This document shows positions 1-9,391 of a DNA stretch of 64,000 nucleotides, piece by piece. A model generated the notes under the pieces. The model ran no database searches and was not told where the DNA came from. It was given only the letters and a program-made list of their open reading frames with translations. Source of the DNA: Gilvibacter sp. SZ-19 (GTDB lineage: Bacteria > Bacteroidota > Bacteroidia > Flavobacteriales > Flavobacteriaceae); assembly GCF_002163875.1 (NCBI RefSeq), contig NZ_CP019333.1, positions 750,864 to 814,863 on the forward strand, read 5' to 3'. Each line of letters starts with the position of its first letter. The first letter of the stretch is position 1. The translations under genes and the position numbers were made by a program.

Positions 1-236
1 GGCTTGCAGCTCAGTTCCAAATAAGTGCAACGGGCACTATAGAGAACGTGATGATCCGCGGAGACTATTTACAAGTGAACCAAGAATTGGAAAGAGTCAT
101 TAAACTCATCCCAAATATGCAACCGGGTTATCAAGACGGAGAAGCGGTTGCAGTTAATTACTCGCTCCCAGTGCTTTTTGCTATTGCTCCAGATCCTGAC
201 AAAAAGAAGAAAAAACGCAAGAAAAAGAACTCGTGA
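1..236 (+). CDS. TonB-family energy transducer, C-terminal fragment
   Basis: The reading frame is open from the window edge (first full codon at base 3) and gives 77 residues before the stop. It has the features of a TonB C-terminal domain: a FQISATGTIENV-like strand, a helix with ERVIK, then a PNMQPG turn and a final strand NYSLPVLFAI. This domain contacts the TonB box of outer-membrane receptors and transmits proton-motive force. The protein ends in a lysine-rich tail after the final strand, which is unusual and may simply be a degenerate C-terminus. The N-terminal membrane anchor lies outside the window. The stop overlaps the start of the next gene by 4 bases. Confidence 0.75.
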   Translation, partial: LAAQFQISATGTIENVMIRGDYLQVNQELERVIKLIPNMQPGYQDGEAVAVNYSLPVLFAIAPDPDKKKKKRKKKNS

Positions 237-514
237 AAGCCATTTGGAACGATCAAATAATTGCAGAAAGCGACCAGACCGTGGTGGTAGAAGGCAATCA
301 TTATTTTCCTCCTACTTCTATTGCGAAAAGCTTTTTTAAAGCAAGTAACACGCACACCACTTGCCCGTGGAAAGGTGAAGCCAGCTACTACACTTTAAGC
401 GTTAACGGCAAGGAAAATCCAGATGCAGCTTGGTTTTATCCAAACCCAAAAGCTGCAGCTGCAGAGATCAAAGATCATGTGGCATTTTGGAAAGGTGTTT
501 CAATTACCGACTAA
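233..514 (+). CDS. DUF427 domain protein
   Basis: A 93-residue protein with the usual single-domain length of DUF427: a short beta-rich fold with the typical CPWKGEA and AWFYPNPK motifs. The biochemical function of the family is not established. The GTG start overlaps the stop of the TonB-like gene by 4 bases, which suggests translational coupling. The stop overlaps the stop of the convergent aminotransferase gene by 4 bases. Confidence 0.8.
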   Translation: MKAIWNDQIIAESDQTVVVEGNHYFPPTSIAKSFFKASNTHTTCPWKGEASYYTLSVNGKENPDAAWFYPNPKAAAAEIKDHVAFWKGVSITD

Positions 515-1593
515 CGGGCATCCAAGAGTTGCAGCAATCGGTCTAGGTCTCTAGTGCTGTTGTAAAAATGGAAACTCACCCGTACCCCATCACCTCGCAG
601 AGAACTTATCACACCCGCCTCTCGCAAATTGTAATAATCCGCACTGCTTAATTTTAAATTAAAAATAGAGGAATGCTCTTCTCGAGTAGCAATAAAGTCA
701 TCTATCAGCCCACGATTCACAAAGGCTTCCATCGCATTTTTCTTAATCGCATTTAGGGCATTAAAACAGTTTTCTGCCCCTAAGCTGTTTACAAAAGCAA
801 TAGCCTCCGCAACACTTCCATGATTTAATGTATCGTGGTGGCCCGGTTCAAAGAGACGATTGAAGGGAGCATCTTCTCTCTCAAAGCTTTTGTACTCCGT
901 AGAATTGAAACCGATCACTTTTGGGTAAAGTTTGGCCTTGGCAGTGTCCTTGACAAACAACAAACCATTGCCATAGCCAGAAAGCATCCATTTGTAACAA
1001 CTCCCAATAACCACATCTAATGGCGAGGCTTTAAAGTCCAGCGGCTCTGTCCCCAAGAATTGCGTACAGTCTGCAACAAATAAAGTACTGGGGTAAGCCT
1101 GTTTTAAATCCGCAAGAAAATCAAAACTCAAACATATACCACTTATATATTGGATCAGAGAAAAAGCAAAGACATCTGGCCGTTTCTGCTCAAAAGCTTG
1201 CCTAATATTTTGCTCTAAGTTCTGGTCAATGGGCACATAGCGATGCTTAAACTCGCGCCGCTCCACTGGCCAATTCAGGGAGGGATAATCTCCTTTAAGC
1301 ATAAGGAACTCCATCTTTGGGTCAAAGCCATCTAAGAGCGTATTGAAACCAAAGGTAAAATTCGGGATCAAAGCAATGTCATCCATAGAGGCCTTGAAAT
1401 AATCACTTACCGATTGCCGAATTTGCTCGATCAGTATTTTGTGATCGTCTCTAAACAAGCTGGCATTTAGCAAGAAATCTTCATCGTGCTGGTGTCGCCA
1501 AGCAATAACCGACTTAGGAATTAAGCCAGATGAAGCTGTATTGAGGTAGGTAAAATCATTTAAAGGCGGAAATTCATTCTCAAGATCTATCAT
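511..1593 (-). CDS. class V aminotransferase (PLP-dependent, cysteine desulfurase-like fold)
   Basis: A 360-residue fold-type I PLP enzyme. The likely Schiff-base lysine is K201 in the SCYKWML motif. The pyridine-nitrogen aspartate is D175 in VADCTQ, and an early YLNTASSG segment is typical of class V enzymes such as kynureninase, isopenicillin epimerase and NifS-like proteins. The substrate cannot be read from the sequence. There is no persulfide-carrying cysteine loop of the classical NifS/IscS kind near the C-terminus, so a cysteine desulfurase role is not supported. It converges on the DUF427 gene. Confidence 0.75.
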   Translation of the reverse strand: MIDLENEFPPLNDFTYLNTASSGLIPKSVIAWRHQHDEDFLLNASLFRDDHKILIEQIRQSVSDYFKASMDDIALIPNFTFGFNTLLDGFDPKMEFLMLKGDYPSLNWPVERREFKHRYVPIDQNLEQNIRQAFEQKRPDVFAFSLIQYISGICLSFDFLADLKQAYPSTLFVADCTQFLGTEPLDFKASPLDVVIGSCYKWMLSGYGNGLLFVKDTAKAKLYPKVIGFNSTEYKSFEREDAPFNRLFEPGHHDTLNHGSVAEAIAFVNSLGAENCFNALNAIKKNAMEAFVNRGLIDDFIATREEHSSIFNLKLSSADYYNLREAGVISSLRGDGVRVSFHFYNSTRDLDRLLQLLDAR

Positions 1594-1644
1594 AGCAGAA
1601 GCGGCGTATTTTTTGGTAACTTTGATCTTATAAATGTAGCGAGA

Positions 1645-2517
1645 ATGTTTTCAAAATCAAGTAAAAAACCACAGATAGATCAGGAGCAAAAGGCGCAGTT
1701 CGAATACGCAGCCAAACGTATTCGACAGAAAAAAAGACTATACGCGCACTTTGTGGTCTTTTTAATCGGTTCGCTCTTGATGGTAATTCTCAATAAAGGC
1801 CTGGGTTATGGCGAAGAGTTTATGGCAGATTGGTTTATCTGGGTAATACTGGTTTGGTTCTGCTTACTACTGTACCACACCTTCACGGTTTTTATCACCT
1901 CCAAGTTCATGGGCAAAGATTGGGAATCCAAGCAATTGGAAAAACTCAAGGCCAAGCAAGAAGCCAAAATTGCCGAATTGGAAGCATCTATACAAACTGG
2001 CGCCCCGAGCCCAGACAAAGCAGGGCGAAACAATACCCTCACCATGATCGCCGCAGCGGGTGCCAATAATGAATTGGGAAAAGACAATGACCTGGTATGG
2101 CATTTACCCGTAGATTTTAAGCGTTTTAAGGCACTCACCACTGGCCACCACATCATAATGGGGCGCAAGACATTTGAAACCTTTCCGAAACTGCTCCCAA
2201 ATAGAATTCATGTGGTCATCACCAGAAACCCCGAATACAAGAATCCGAATTGTATCGTAGTAAATTCTCTAGAAGAGGCTCTTGAGGTTTCTGCTCACGA
2301 TGCCAACCCTTTTATCATTGGCGGCGGAGAGATCTACAAACAAGCCTTAGCCCATGCAGACAAGATAGAACTCACGCGAGTCCACGGAGCGTTTGAGGCG
2401 GATACCTTTTTCCCAGATATCGACGACCGTATCTGGAAGTTGGTCAATTCAGAAAAACATCCAAAGGACGAAAAACACGCCTACGAATTCGTCTTTGAAA
2501 CCTATTTGAGAAAATAA
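1645..2517 (+). CDS. 2TM domain fused to dihydrofolate reductase
   Basis: A 290-residue two-part protein. Residues about 33-85 hold two hydrophobic segments separated by a short loop, matching the 2TM domain common in Bacteroidota. A charged linker rich in K/E/A (about 92-117) follows. Residues about 131-290 form a full-length dihydrofolate reductase with MIAAAGANNELG, the WHLPVDFKRF motif (D157 at the catalytic acid position), IMGRKTFE and IIGGGEIY. DHFR makes tetrahydrofolate from dihydrofolate and is normally soluble; here it should sit on the cytoplasmic face of the membrane. A TAnnTTTG promoter box (TAACTTTG) lies at 1617-1624. The next gene starts 1 base after the stop, so the two are probably cotranscribed. 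Confidence 0.85.
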   Translation: MFSKSSKKPQIDQEQKAQFEYAAKRIRQKKRLYAHFVVFLIGSLLMVILNKGLGYGEEFMADWFIWVILVWFCLLLYHTFTVFITSKFMGKDWESKQLEKLKAKQEAKIAELEASIQTGAPSPDKAGRNNTLTMIAAAGANNELGKDNDLVWHLPVDFKRFKALTTGHHIIMGRKTFETFPKLLPNRIHVVITRNPEYKNPNCIVVNSLEEALEVSAHDANPFIIGGGEIYKQALAHADKIELTRVHGAFEADTFFPDIDDRIWKLVNSEKHPKDEKHAYEFVFETYLRK

Positions 2518-2518
2518 G

Positions 2519-3361
2519 ATGTTTGACTCAGAGCTTCAAAAGCGCATAGCGGAGCTCACCGGCCCTATTCAGAACTACGCCCCACTTTCTGGGGGTGACA
2601 TTCACTTGACCCTTAAATTAGATACTCCAAGCGGCCCTTGGGTAGTCAAAGTTGCGAATGATCCGCTTAAGGTAGAATCCTTGATCGCCGAACACAAGGG
2701 TTTAGTGCATTTAACTCAAAGCGAAACATTCGCTATTCCGGAGTTGCTTGGACTAATTCAAACCTCCGCAGAAACAGCTTTGGTCATGCGTTTTGTAGCC
2801 CAAAGAACTCCAGACCTCAATTTTTGGGAGAATTTTGCAGAGAAACTCATCAGCTTACACAGCAAGAGTCAGCCAAAATTCGGCTTAGATCACGACAATT
2901 TTATAGGAGCCCTCCCGCAACACAACCAGCTTCAAAATTGCGCTCTAGACTTTTATATAAACAATAGACTAGAACCTCAGTTTACCTTGGCTGCAGCCAG
3001 CGGCTATACCTTAAAGCGAGAAGCATTCTACAAGCGGCTAGAAGAACTGATCCCCACGCAAAGACCCGCACTGACCCACGGCGACCTTTGGAATGGAAAT
3101 TATCTCTCTGGAGTATCTGGACCGGTCTTAATAGACCCTGCAATTTCTTATGGTATTGCTATGATGGATCTTGCTATGATGGACCTTTTTGGTGGGTTTG
3201 ATGAGACTGTTTTCACACTTTATGGCAGCGCTGTAGATTTGGATCCCAACTGGCGATCTAGCTTGGACATTTACCAGCTCTATTATCTGCTTGTACATCT
3301 CAATCTCTTTGGAAGCAGTTATTTAGCCAGTGTAAATAGGATACTGAACAAATACAGCTAA
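2519..3361 (+). CDS. fructosamine kinase-family protein
   Basis: A 280-residue protein of the fructosamine/ketosamine-3-kinase family (APH-like kinase fold). The catalytic loop HGDLWNGN and the metal-binding LIDPA segment are both present, as is the MMDLAMMDLFGGF stretch typical of the family. These enzymes phosphorylate sugar adducts on protein amines (deglycation) or related small substrates. Length fits the family. The ATG lies 1 base after the stop of the DHFR fusion gene, consistent with an operon. Confidence 0.8.
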   Translation: MFDSELQKRIAELTGPIQNYAPLSGGDIHLTLKLDTPSGPWVVKVANDPLKVESLIAEHKGLVHLTQSETFAIPELLGLIQTSAETALVMRFVAQRTPDLNFWENFAEKLISLHSKSQPKFGLDHDNFIGALPQHNQLQNCALDFYINNRLEPQFTLAAASGYTLKREAFYKRLEELIPTQRPALTHGDLWNGNYLSGVSGPVLIDPAISYGIAMMDLAMMDLFGGFDETVFTLYGSAVDLDPNWRSSLDIYQLYYLLVHLNLFGSSYLASVNRILNKYS

Positions 3362-3393
3362 AAAGCTTATTTTTACCGCCAAATTAAACCACT

Positions 3394-4278
3394 ATGAAGG
3401 CATATTTATTTCCAGGACAAGGGGCTCAATTCACAGGAATGGGACAAGACCTTTACGAATCATCCTCAGAAGCTAAAGCGCTATTTGAAGCGGCAAACGA
3501 GCAATTAGGTTTTTCAATTACTGACATTATGTTCACCGGTGATGCCGAGGCCTTAAAGCAAACCAAAGTAACACAGCCGGCAATTTTCTTGCACTCGGTG
3601 ATTTTAGCTAAGGTTATGGGTAGCGATTTTGCTCCGGATATGGTGGCAGGGCATTCCTTGGGAGAACTATCTGCCTTGACCGCTAGTGGCGCTTTGAATT
3701 TTGCTGATGGATTGGCTCTAGTCTCTAAACGTGCCTTGGCCATGCAAGCAGCCTGCGAACTACAACCCTCTACCATGGCCGCAGTACTTGGTTTAGAAGA
3801 TGCCGTAGTGGAAAAAATTTGCGAAGAAACAGCGGGAATCGTTGTAGCTGCAAACTACAACTGCCCAGGGCAGTTGGTTATTTCAGGAGAAGTACCTGCT
3901 GTTGAAGCTGCCTGCGAAAGCCTAAAAGAGGCCGGTGCTCGCCGCGCTCTTATGCTTCCGGTTGGAGGTGCTTTTCACTCTCCGTTAATGGAGCCAGCAC
4001 GAGAAGAACTAGCCAAAGCTATAGAAGGAACTGCTTTCTCAGCACCGATTTGTCCTATCTATCAAAACGTGACAGCCGCAGCTGTGACCGATCCAGAGGC
4101 CATTAAAGCCAATCTGATAAAACAGCTAACCGCATCTGTAAGATGGACACAAAGCATGCAACAAATGATTGCTGATGGTGCTGAAACCTTTATTGAAGTT
4201 GGACCTGGAAATGTATTACAAGGTCTGATCAAGAAAATTGATCGCTCTAAAGAGACTCAAAAAGCCGAGATCGCTTAA
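3394..4278 (+). CDS. fabD: malonyl-CoA:ACP transacylase
   Basis: A 294-residue FabD. It loads malonate from CoA onto acyl carrier protein for fatty-acid elongation. Visible motifs are the N-terminal FPGQGAQ, the nucleophile elbow GHSLGE with its serine, and the catalytic histidine in GGAFHSPLM. It also has the late VGPGNVLQGL segment. Length is typical for a stand-alone FabD. It stands alone rather than in a fab cluster. The stop overlaps that of convergent galE by 4 bases. Confidence 0.95.
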   Translation: MKAYLFPGQGAQFTGMGQDLYESSSEAKALFEAANEQLGFSITDIMFTGDAEALKQTKVTQPAIFLHSVILAKVMGSDFAPDMVAGHSLGELSALTASGALNFADGLALVSKRALAMQAACELQPSTMAAVLGLEDAVVEKICEETAGIVVAANYNCPGQLVISGEVPAVEAACESLKEAGARRALMLPVGGAFHSPLMEPAREELAKAIEGTAFSAPICPIYQNVTAAAVTDPEAIKANLIKQLTASVRWTQSMQQMIADGAETFIEVGPGNVLQGLIKKIDRSKETQKAEIA

Positions 4279-5303
4279 GACTTAGAACGAATTTTTTGTT
4301 CCCATTTCCAAGCGGAACCCAAGGCATCTTCATTGTTGAATCGAGCCTTCCAGCCCAAAACTTCATTGGCCTTTTTGGTGTCGGCATAGACAGAAATAAT
4401 GTCTCCTGCTCGTCTGTCGGAAACCTTATGTGGTAATGCTTGCCCACTTACCTTTTCAAAGGTTTTGATGATATCAAAAACAGAGCTTCCGGCGCCGGTC
4501 CCCAGATTAAAGACCTCGTAGTCTGAGTGGTTCTTTTGCTCAAGCAAACGATACAATGCCACCATATGTGCCTCTGCAATATCCACTACATGAATATAAT
4601 CTCTAATACAGCTGCCGTCTGGCGTAGGGTAATCGTCGCCAAAGACTTGAAGTTCCTTTCTTATACCAGCCGCAGTTTGGGTAATAAAAGGCACGAGGTT
4701 TTGCGGGACTCCCAAGGGTAATTCTCCAATTTCGGCAGAATCATGAGCCCCAATAGGATTAAAATAACGCAATGAAATCGCGTGCAACCCATAGGCCTTA
4801 CAACTCTCAAGAATGATTTCTTCTCCCACTTGTTTGGTATTGCCATAAGGCGAAGTAGCCGGTTTAACAGGAGCAGATTCATCTATTGGCAAGGAATCGG
4901 GCTCTCCGTATACAGTACAGGAACTGCTAAAGATAAAATTGTAGATCTGGTGCTTCACGCAGGCCTGAAGCACATAAACCAAACCTGCAATATTATTCTC
5001 ATAATATTTTAAGGGGTCGGCCACACTCTCGCTAACAGCTTTGGATGCAGCAAAATGAATTACTCCATCAATATTGGAATGGCTTTCAAAATAAGCGACC
5101 GTAGCCTCTTTATCGCGAAGATCTAGATTGGTAAAATGTGGTTTTTTACCACTAATTGCGGCTATCCCATCTAACACTTTCTCAGAACTGTTAGAACAAT
5201 CGTCTACGACCAAAACCTCAAAGCCGGCTTCTTGTAAACAGACAACGGTATGAGAACCGATATAACCTAAACCTCCTGTAACGAGTATCTTTTTTCCAGA
5301 CAT
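4275..5303 (-). CDS. galE: UDP-glucose 4-epimerase
   Basis: A 342-residue extended short-chain dehydrogenase. The NAD-binding GGLGYIGSH motif is near the N-terminus, SSSCTVYG carries the active-site serine, and SPYGNTK supplies the Tyr-x3-Lys pair. RYFNPIGAH and a late RAGD motif are characteristic of GalE. It interconverts UDP-glucose and UDP-galactose for surface glycans. It lies 4 bases downstream of the DegT-type aminotransferase gene on the same strand, so the two probably form an envelope-sugar operon. Confidence 0.93.
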   Translation of the reverse strand: MSGKKILVTGGLGYIGSHTVVCLQEAGFEVLVVDDCSNSSEKVLDGIAAISGKKPHFTNLDLRDKEATVAYFESHSNIDGVIHFAASKAVSESVADPLKYYENNIAGLVYVLQACVKHQIYNFIFSSSCTVYGEPDSLPIDESAPVKPATSPYGNTKQVGEEIILESCKAYGLHAISLRYFNPIGAHDSAEIGELPLGVPQNLVPFITQTAAGIRKELQVFGDDYPTPDGSCIRDYIHVVDIAEAHMVALYRLLEQKNHSDYEVFNLGTGAGSSVFDIIKTFEKVSGQALPHKVSDRRAGDIISVYADTKKANEVLGWKARFNNEDALGSAWKWEQKIRSKS

Positions 5304-5307
5304 GGAA

Positions 5308-6465
5308 TTAGTTTTCTAAAAATTCAAGAATAGTTGTAGTGATAAAATCGATCTGCTCCTGATCCAACTCCGTGTGCATGGGCAATGAGATCACCTCGTC
5401 ACTCAACTGATTGGTCACTTTAAAGTCAGCTTCGTTGTAACGGGTATCGGTATATGCCTTTTGCCTGTGCAAGGGAATTGGGTAATACACCCCGCAAGGA
5501 ATTCCTTTTTCGTTCAAATGAGCCACCAAAGCATCGCGTTTACCGTTTGTAACTCGCAAGGTGTATTGGTGGAAAACATGACAATCACAAGTATCACAAA
5601 CGCTATTAGTGGTATCGCACTTTCCGGTAGGAGTGATCAAATGCGGACTCGCCTGGAGCGCAGCAGTATATTTTCTAGCAGCATCTCTGCGGGTGTTGTT
5701 GTAGCGATCTAGATGCGGCAGCTTAGCACGAAGCACCGTAGCTTGGATAGAATCCAAGCGGCTATTTACCCCAACCACATCGTGATGATATCGCACATAC
5801 ATCCCGTGATTTACAATCCCTCGAATGGTGTGAGCCAAGTCGTCGTTGTTGGTAAAGATCGCTCCCCCATCACCATAGCAGCCTAAGTTCTTGGACGGAA
5901 AGAATGAGGTTGTCCCTACATCTCCGATCACCCCGGTTTTAATTTTGGAGCCGTCCTTTGCAGTAAAATTCGCACCAATACCTTGGGCATTGTCTTCTAT
6001 AACAAAAAGCTCATGCTTTTTGGCCAAGTCCATAACCTCATCCATGTTTGCGCAAAGACCGAACAAATGTACCGGAACGATCGCTTTGGTCTTTGGTGTA
6101 ATGGCAGCCTCAATTGCAGCAATGTCTATATTGAAATTAACAGGATCCACATCGACCAAAACAGGTGTCAATTGCAAAAGAGCGATCACCTCAACTGTAG
6201 CAGCAAAGGTAAAATCGGCAGTGATCACCTCGTCTCCTGGCTTTAAACCAAGGCCCATCATGGCAATTTGCAACGCATCGGTACCGTTTGCACAAGGAAT
6301 CACGTGTTTAACCGATAAATAGTCCTCTAATTCCTTTTGAAAACTGTGTACTTCCGGGCCATTTACAAAAGCGGCAGATGCAACTACATCAAGGATAGAA
6401 CTGTCTACCTGCTCTTTTATTTCTTGATATTGACCCTGAAGGTCTACCATTTGGATCTTCTTCAT
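5308..6465 (-). CDS. DegT/DnrJ/EryC1/StrS aminotransferase
   Basis: A 385-residue sugar aminotransferase of the DegT family, which transfers an amino group to keto-sugar nucleotides. The PLP lysine is in FFPSKNLG. HLFGLCANMD, IEDNAQGIGA and the late YYPIPLHRQ segment are all typical. The likely pathway is a UDP-linked amino sugar for LPS or capsule; the exact sugar cannot be told. A cysteine-rich insertion (VCDTCDC, about residues 292-298) is present. It is upstream of galE in the same transcription unit and divergent from waaA. Confidence 0.88.
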   Translation of the reverse strand: MKKIQMVDLQGQYQEIKEQVDSSILDVVASAAFVNGPEVHSFQKELEDYLSVKHVIPCANGTDALQIAMMGLGLKPGDEVITADFTFAATVEVIALLQLTPVLVDVDPVNFNIDIAAIEAAITPKTKAIVPVHLFGLCANMDEVMDLAKKHELFVIEDNAQGIGANFTAKDGSKIKTGVIGDVGTTSFFPSKNLGCYGDGGAIFTNNDDLAHTIRGIVNHGMYVRYHHDVVGVNSRLDSIQATVLRAKLPHLDRYNNTRRDAARKYTAALQASPHLITPTGKCDTTNSVCDTCDCHVFHQYTLRVTNGKRDALVAHLNEKGIPCGVYYPIPLHRQKAYTDTRYNEADFKVTNQLSDEVISLPMHTELDQEQIDFITTTILEFLEN

Positions 6466-6561
6466 TTCTGAGGGTATAATTTTGCTAACAATATTACGAA
6501 ATTACCCCGCCCTTAGCAATCTATTTGGGCAAAGAAACGTATTTTAGCTCGAGTCATTTCT

Positions 6562-7818
6562 ATGAGATCCTTATACAATTTTTTAACGCACTTAGGCAGC
6601 CCAGTGCTGGGTGTCTTGGGTATGTTCAGCCCAAAGATGAAGGCCTTTGTGGACGGCAGAAAAGGACTTTTTGAAAAGCTGGAGCAACAAATGGCCGGAA
6701 AACAAAATGTGATCTGGATGCATTGTGCTTCTTTAGGCGAATACGAACAAGGGCTGCCAGTTCTAGAAGAATTGGCAAAAAAATATCCCACTGCCAATCT
6801 GGTAGTGAGTTTTTTTTCGCCTTCTGGTTATGAGATAAAACACAAATCGGCCAAAGCCGATGTGGTGACCTATTTACCTTTGGACACCAAAGCCAATGCA
6901 AAACGTTTTTTAGATCTGGTCAACCCAAAACTCGCCATATTCGTTAAGTACGAGGTCTGGCCAAATTTCTTTTTTGAATTGCAAGAGCGGCAAATTCCAA
7001 ACCTAATGATCTCTGCTTTGTTCAGGAAGGATCAGGCATTTTTCAAACCTACAGGAAGCTTATTATTCAAAGCACTACAAACTGTTGATTGGATCTTTGT
7101 GCAGAATAGATCGTCCTTGCAACTGTTAAACAGTCACGGATTTGAGAATTCGAGTCGAAGTGGTGATACACGCTTTGATCGCGTTTCGCATCAGATAGAA
7201 CAAGACAACAAATTGGACTTTATGGAGCAATTTTGCTCCGGACAGACCACCTTTGTTATTGGCAGCAGTTGGCCAGAGGACGAAGCGGTTTTTCTCGACT
7301 TTTTAAATTCCGAAGCTGCAAAGCAACTCAAAACGGTAGTAGCTCCTCACTCGATGAATCCCAAGGGCATTGAGCGTCTGGCAGTCGCTCTGGGTGATAA
7401 GGCCGTTCGCTTTACAAAGGCCGAAGCACAGGACTTACAAAAAGCAAAAATTTTGATCTTAGACACTGTGGGCTACCTGACCAAGGTGTATTATTATGCA
7501 GACATTGCCTATGTGGGCGGAGCCATGGGAAACACGGGGCTTCACAATATTTTAGAGCCCGCAACTTTCGGGGTGCCAATTGTAATTGGTAAGAACTTTG
7601 CAGATTTTCCAGAGGCGGTTAAACTATTAGATCTAGCTGGGCTATATGCCGTAGATTCGGCTGCAGGCTTTACCGAGATCATGACCAAAATGTTGGCAGA
7701 TGAGAAGTTTAGATCTCAGACCGGAATGATCTGTGAACACTACATCAATAGCAACACAGGAGCAACAGCCAAGATCATGGACAAGATCCAGGAACTATAC
7801 GGTGACCGCCTGGTTTAA
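6562..7818 (+). CDS. waaA: 3-deoxy-D-manno-octulosonic-acid (Kdo) transferase
   Basis: A 418-residue WaaA/KdtA, which transfers Kdo from CMP-Kdo to lipid A precursor at the inner membrane. The HCASLGEYEQG motif holds the catalytic glutamate. KYEVWPN and GDTRFDR are family signatures, and the C-terminal half has the GT-B signature GGAMGNTGLHNILEP. Length is normal. The 3' end overlaps the convergent DUF2461 gene by 24 bases. Confidence 0.93.
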   Translation: MRSLYNFLTHLGSPVLGVLGMFSPKMKAFVDGRKGLFEKLEQQMAGKQNVIWMHCASLGEYEQGLPVLEELAKKYPTANLVVSFFSPSGYEIKHKSAKADVVTYLPLDTKANAKRFLDLVNPKLAIFVKYEVWPNFFFELQERQIPNLMISALFRKDQAFFKPTGSLLFKALQTVDWIFVQNRSSLQLLNSHGFENSSRSGDTRFDRVSHQIEQDNKLDFMEQFCSGQTTFVIGSSWPEDEAVFLDFLNSEAAKQLKTVVAPHSMNPKGIERLAVALGDKAVRFTKAEAQDLQKAKILILDTVGYLTKVYYYADIAYVGGAMGNTGLHNILEPATFGVPIVIGKNFADFPEAVKLLDLAGLYAVDSAAGFTEIMTKMLADEKFRSQTGMICEHYINSNTGATAKIMDKIQELYGDRLV

Positions 7819-8463
7819 ATAGCGTCTAAAGGGTAGCATCTCCTTGTAAATTGCGATCACTTCCTTATTAAAATTCGGACCTTCTAATTCCTTATGCTCA
7901 AGATTACAAGAAACTGCAAAGGCTTTTCGTTTTAGCAGTTCTATATGCGGATGCTCTTCTGTAAATCCCTTTGGAGGACGTGAAAGCGAATCTGCCGGAA
8001 TTAGACCTCCAAAACGCTTTTTAAAACTAGGTTTGTTCAAGACTGCTTTAAAACGCTCACCGTCGTAGTCGATGGCTTGTCGAATGCTGCGGAGCGATTT
8101 CGGATCAGGATGCCAATATCCGCCGCCAATAAAAACATCTTGGGTATTGATCTCTATATAGAAATCTCCTTGTTTGCTGAGTTGATCCAGACCAGCTCCG
8201 AAGTGATCCTTGTAAACCGGTCGGTTGGGATGAAACATTAAATTATTATTGATCCGATTGATAGCCTTCTTACCAGGCGTGTCAAAATAATCAGGGTCTA
8301 TCTTAGCCAATTCTAGGTTCATCATATCGAGCCAGTCGACATAAAAATCTCGCACTTGATGATAAGCCTTTCGGTTGGCATCCATCCAATCTTTGGAGTT
8401 GTTCTTTTGCAATTTGCGCAAAAAAGCGATCATGGCCTTAAAGCCAGCTGAAGTATCATTCAT
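7795..8463 (-). CDS. DUF2461 (TIGR02453-type) protein
   Basis: A 222-residue protein of the DUF2461 family, function unknown. Family features are FLRKLQKNNSKDWMDANR near the start, the FHPNRPVYKDHFG segment and the GGGYWHPDP motif. The frame is open a further 50 codons upstream, but those residues lie inside the regulator gene and look unlike protein. The ATG at 8463, which overlaps the regulator's TGA by 8 bases, is the credible start. The arrangement suggests coupled translation with the regulator. Confidence 0.85.
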   Translation of the reverse strand: MNDTSAGFKAMIAFLRKLQKNNSKDWMDANRKAYHQVRDFYVDWLDMMNLELAKIDPDYFDTPGKKAINRINNNLMFHPNRPVYKDHFGAGLDQLSKQGDFYIEINTQDVFIGGGYWHPDPKSLRSIRQAIDYDGERFKAVLNKPSFKKRFGGLIPADSLSRPPKGFTEEHPHIELLKRKAFAVSCNLEHKELEGPNFNKEVIAIYKEMLPFRRYLNQAVTV

Positions 8464-9229
8464 CGGCCTGAAGTCTGTTGATCTGCCCTTTGAGCTCATC
8501 CATAGAATGCTGTAATTGCTGCAACAGACTGTTGTTGCCGTCGGACTCCAAACCAAAACTGATCTTACTATTGACCAACCACAGTTCTTGAATGGATTGC
8601 ACCGGCACATCAATGGGCAAATAAGCTGGATTCAAAGAAACCAAGCGCACTTTAGCCGGGTCTGGTAACTTTTCTAACTTCTTAACCAAGACAGAATCCT
8701 GTAACACCAAAATATAGATCTTGTTGTTGGTCGCTTCTCCCAGATCACCCACGGACCTGCCCAGTACCCACTCATTGGGTCTTATGTTGGGCAACATACT
8801 GTCGCCTTCTACCTGAAATCCGCGATAGGTTGCATTGCGATACTCAGGTAGAGGAATTGAGAAGGCTGGTAAACTCTGCACCCACTCCGGGTCGCCAACG
8901 TTCTGGGGATATCCTGCTGCGGCACGCTGACTGACCAATAAGATATTTTCTTGGTCGGCATTGTCAACGGTGATCACTTTTGGCATGACCGAAACACCTT
9001 GAGGCGATAAATACTGAGAGTGACTCTTGCCGTACAACCACAACGGATTGATATTGAACTGACGCAGGAGCTCCATGACCACTGCACCCGAAAGTTTGGT
9101 TTTGGCTCTTTCTATATCTGCTGTGGAATTACTTATACCTAGCTTCTGAGCGAACTCCTGTTGCGTAAATCCCAAAGATTCGCGGACCTTCTTGAAACGA
9201 ATTGCGGCTGTAGATAGTTGCTGTTGCAT
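8456..9229 (-). CDS. XRE-type regulator with S24 peptidase-like domain
   Basis: A 257-residue protein. Residues about 9-65 form a Cro/CI-type helix-turn-helix (GFTQQEFAQKLGISNS). Residues about 95-215 form a LexA/CI-like S24 domain with the serine motif EGDSMLPNI (S144) and a lysine pair at 183-184 in LVKKLEK. An Ala-Gly pair in AAAGYP (105-106) sits where self-cleaving members are cut, so RecA-stimulated autocleavage is possible but not shown. A Gln/Leu-rich C-terminal helix follows. The same organisation occurs in SOS-type and phage-derived regulators. No phage genes are adjacent. Confidence 0.82.
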   Translation of the reverse strand: MQQQLSTAAIRFKKVRESLGFTQQEFAQKLGISNSTADIERAKTKLSGAVVMELLRQFNINPLWLYGKSHSQYLSPQGVSVMPKVITVDNADQENILLVSQRAAAGYPQNVGDPEWVQSLPAFSIPLPEYRNATYRGFQVEGDSMLPNIRPNEWVLGRSVGDLGEATNNKIYILVLQDSVLVKKLEKLPDPAKVRLVSLNPAYLPIDVPVQSIQELWLVNSKISFGLESDGNNSLLQQLQHSMDELKGQINRLQADE

Positions 9230-9391
9230 GCCTCAAGGTAAGGCTTTTTTTGGAAATTTTCCAAGTAATGGGAATATCTCCTACTCGCGCTGACCATACA
9301 CTTTTAGCGAAATGACAAAAAGAAGGATGAAAATTGCAAAGAATCGACGAAATACACAGCATTTCTGCGTATTCGATAAATTGTTAGAAAT

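Noticed and set aside
8464-8613. Extended N-terminus for the DUF2461 protein
   Set aside because: The 50 extra residues lie inside the S24-type regulator gene in another frame and are rich in Cys/Trp/Ser without domain features; the ATG at 8463 fits the family start.
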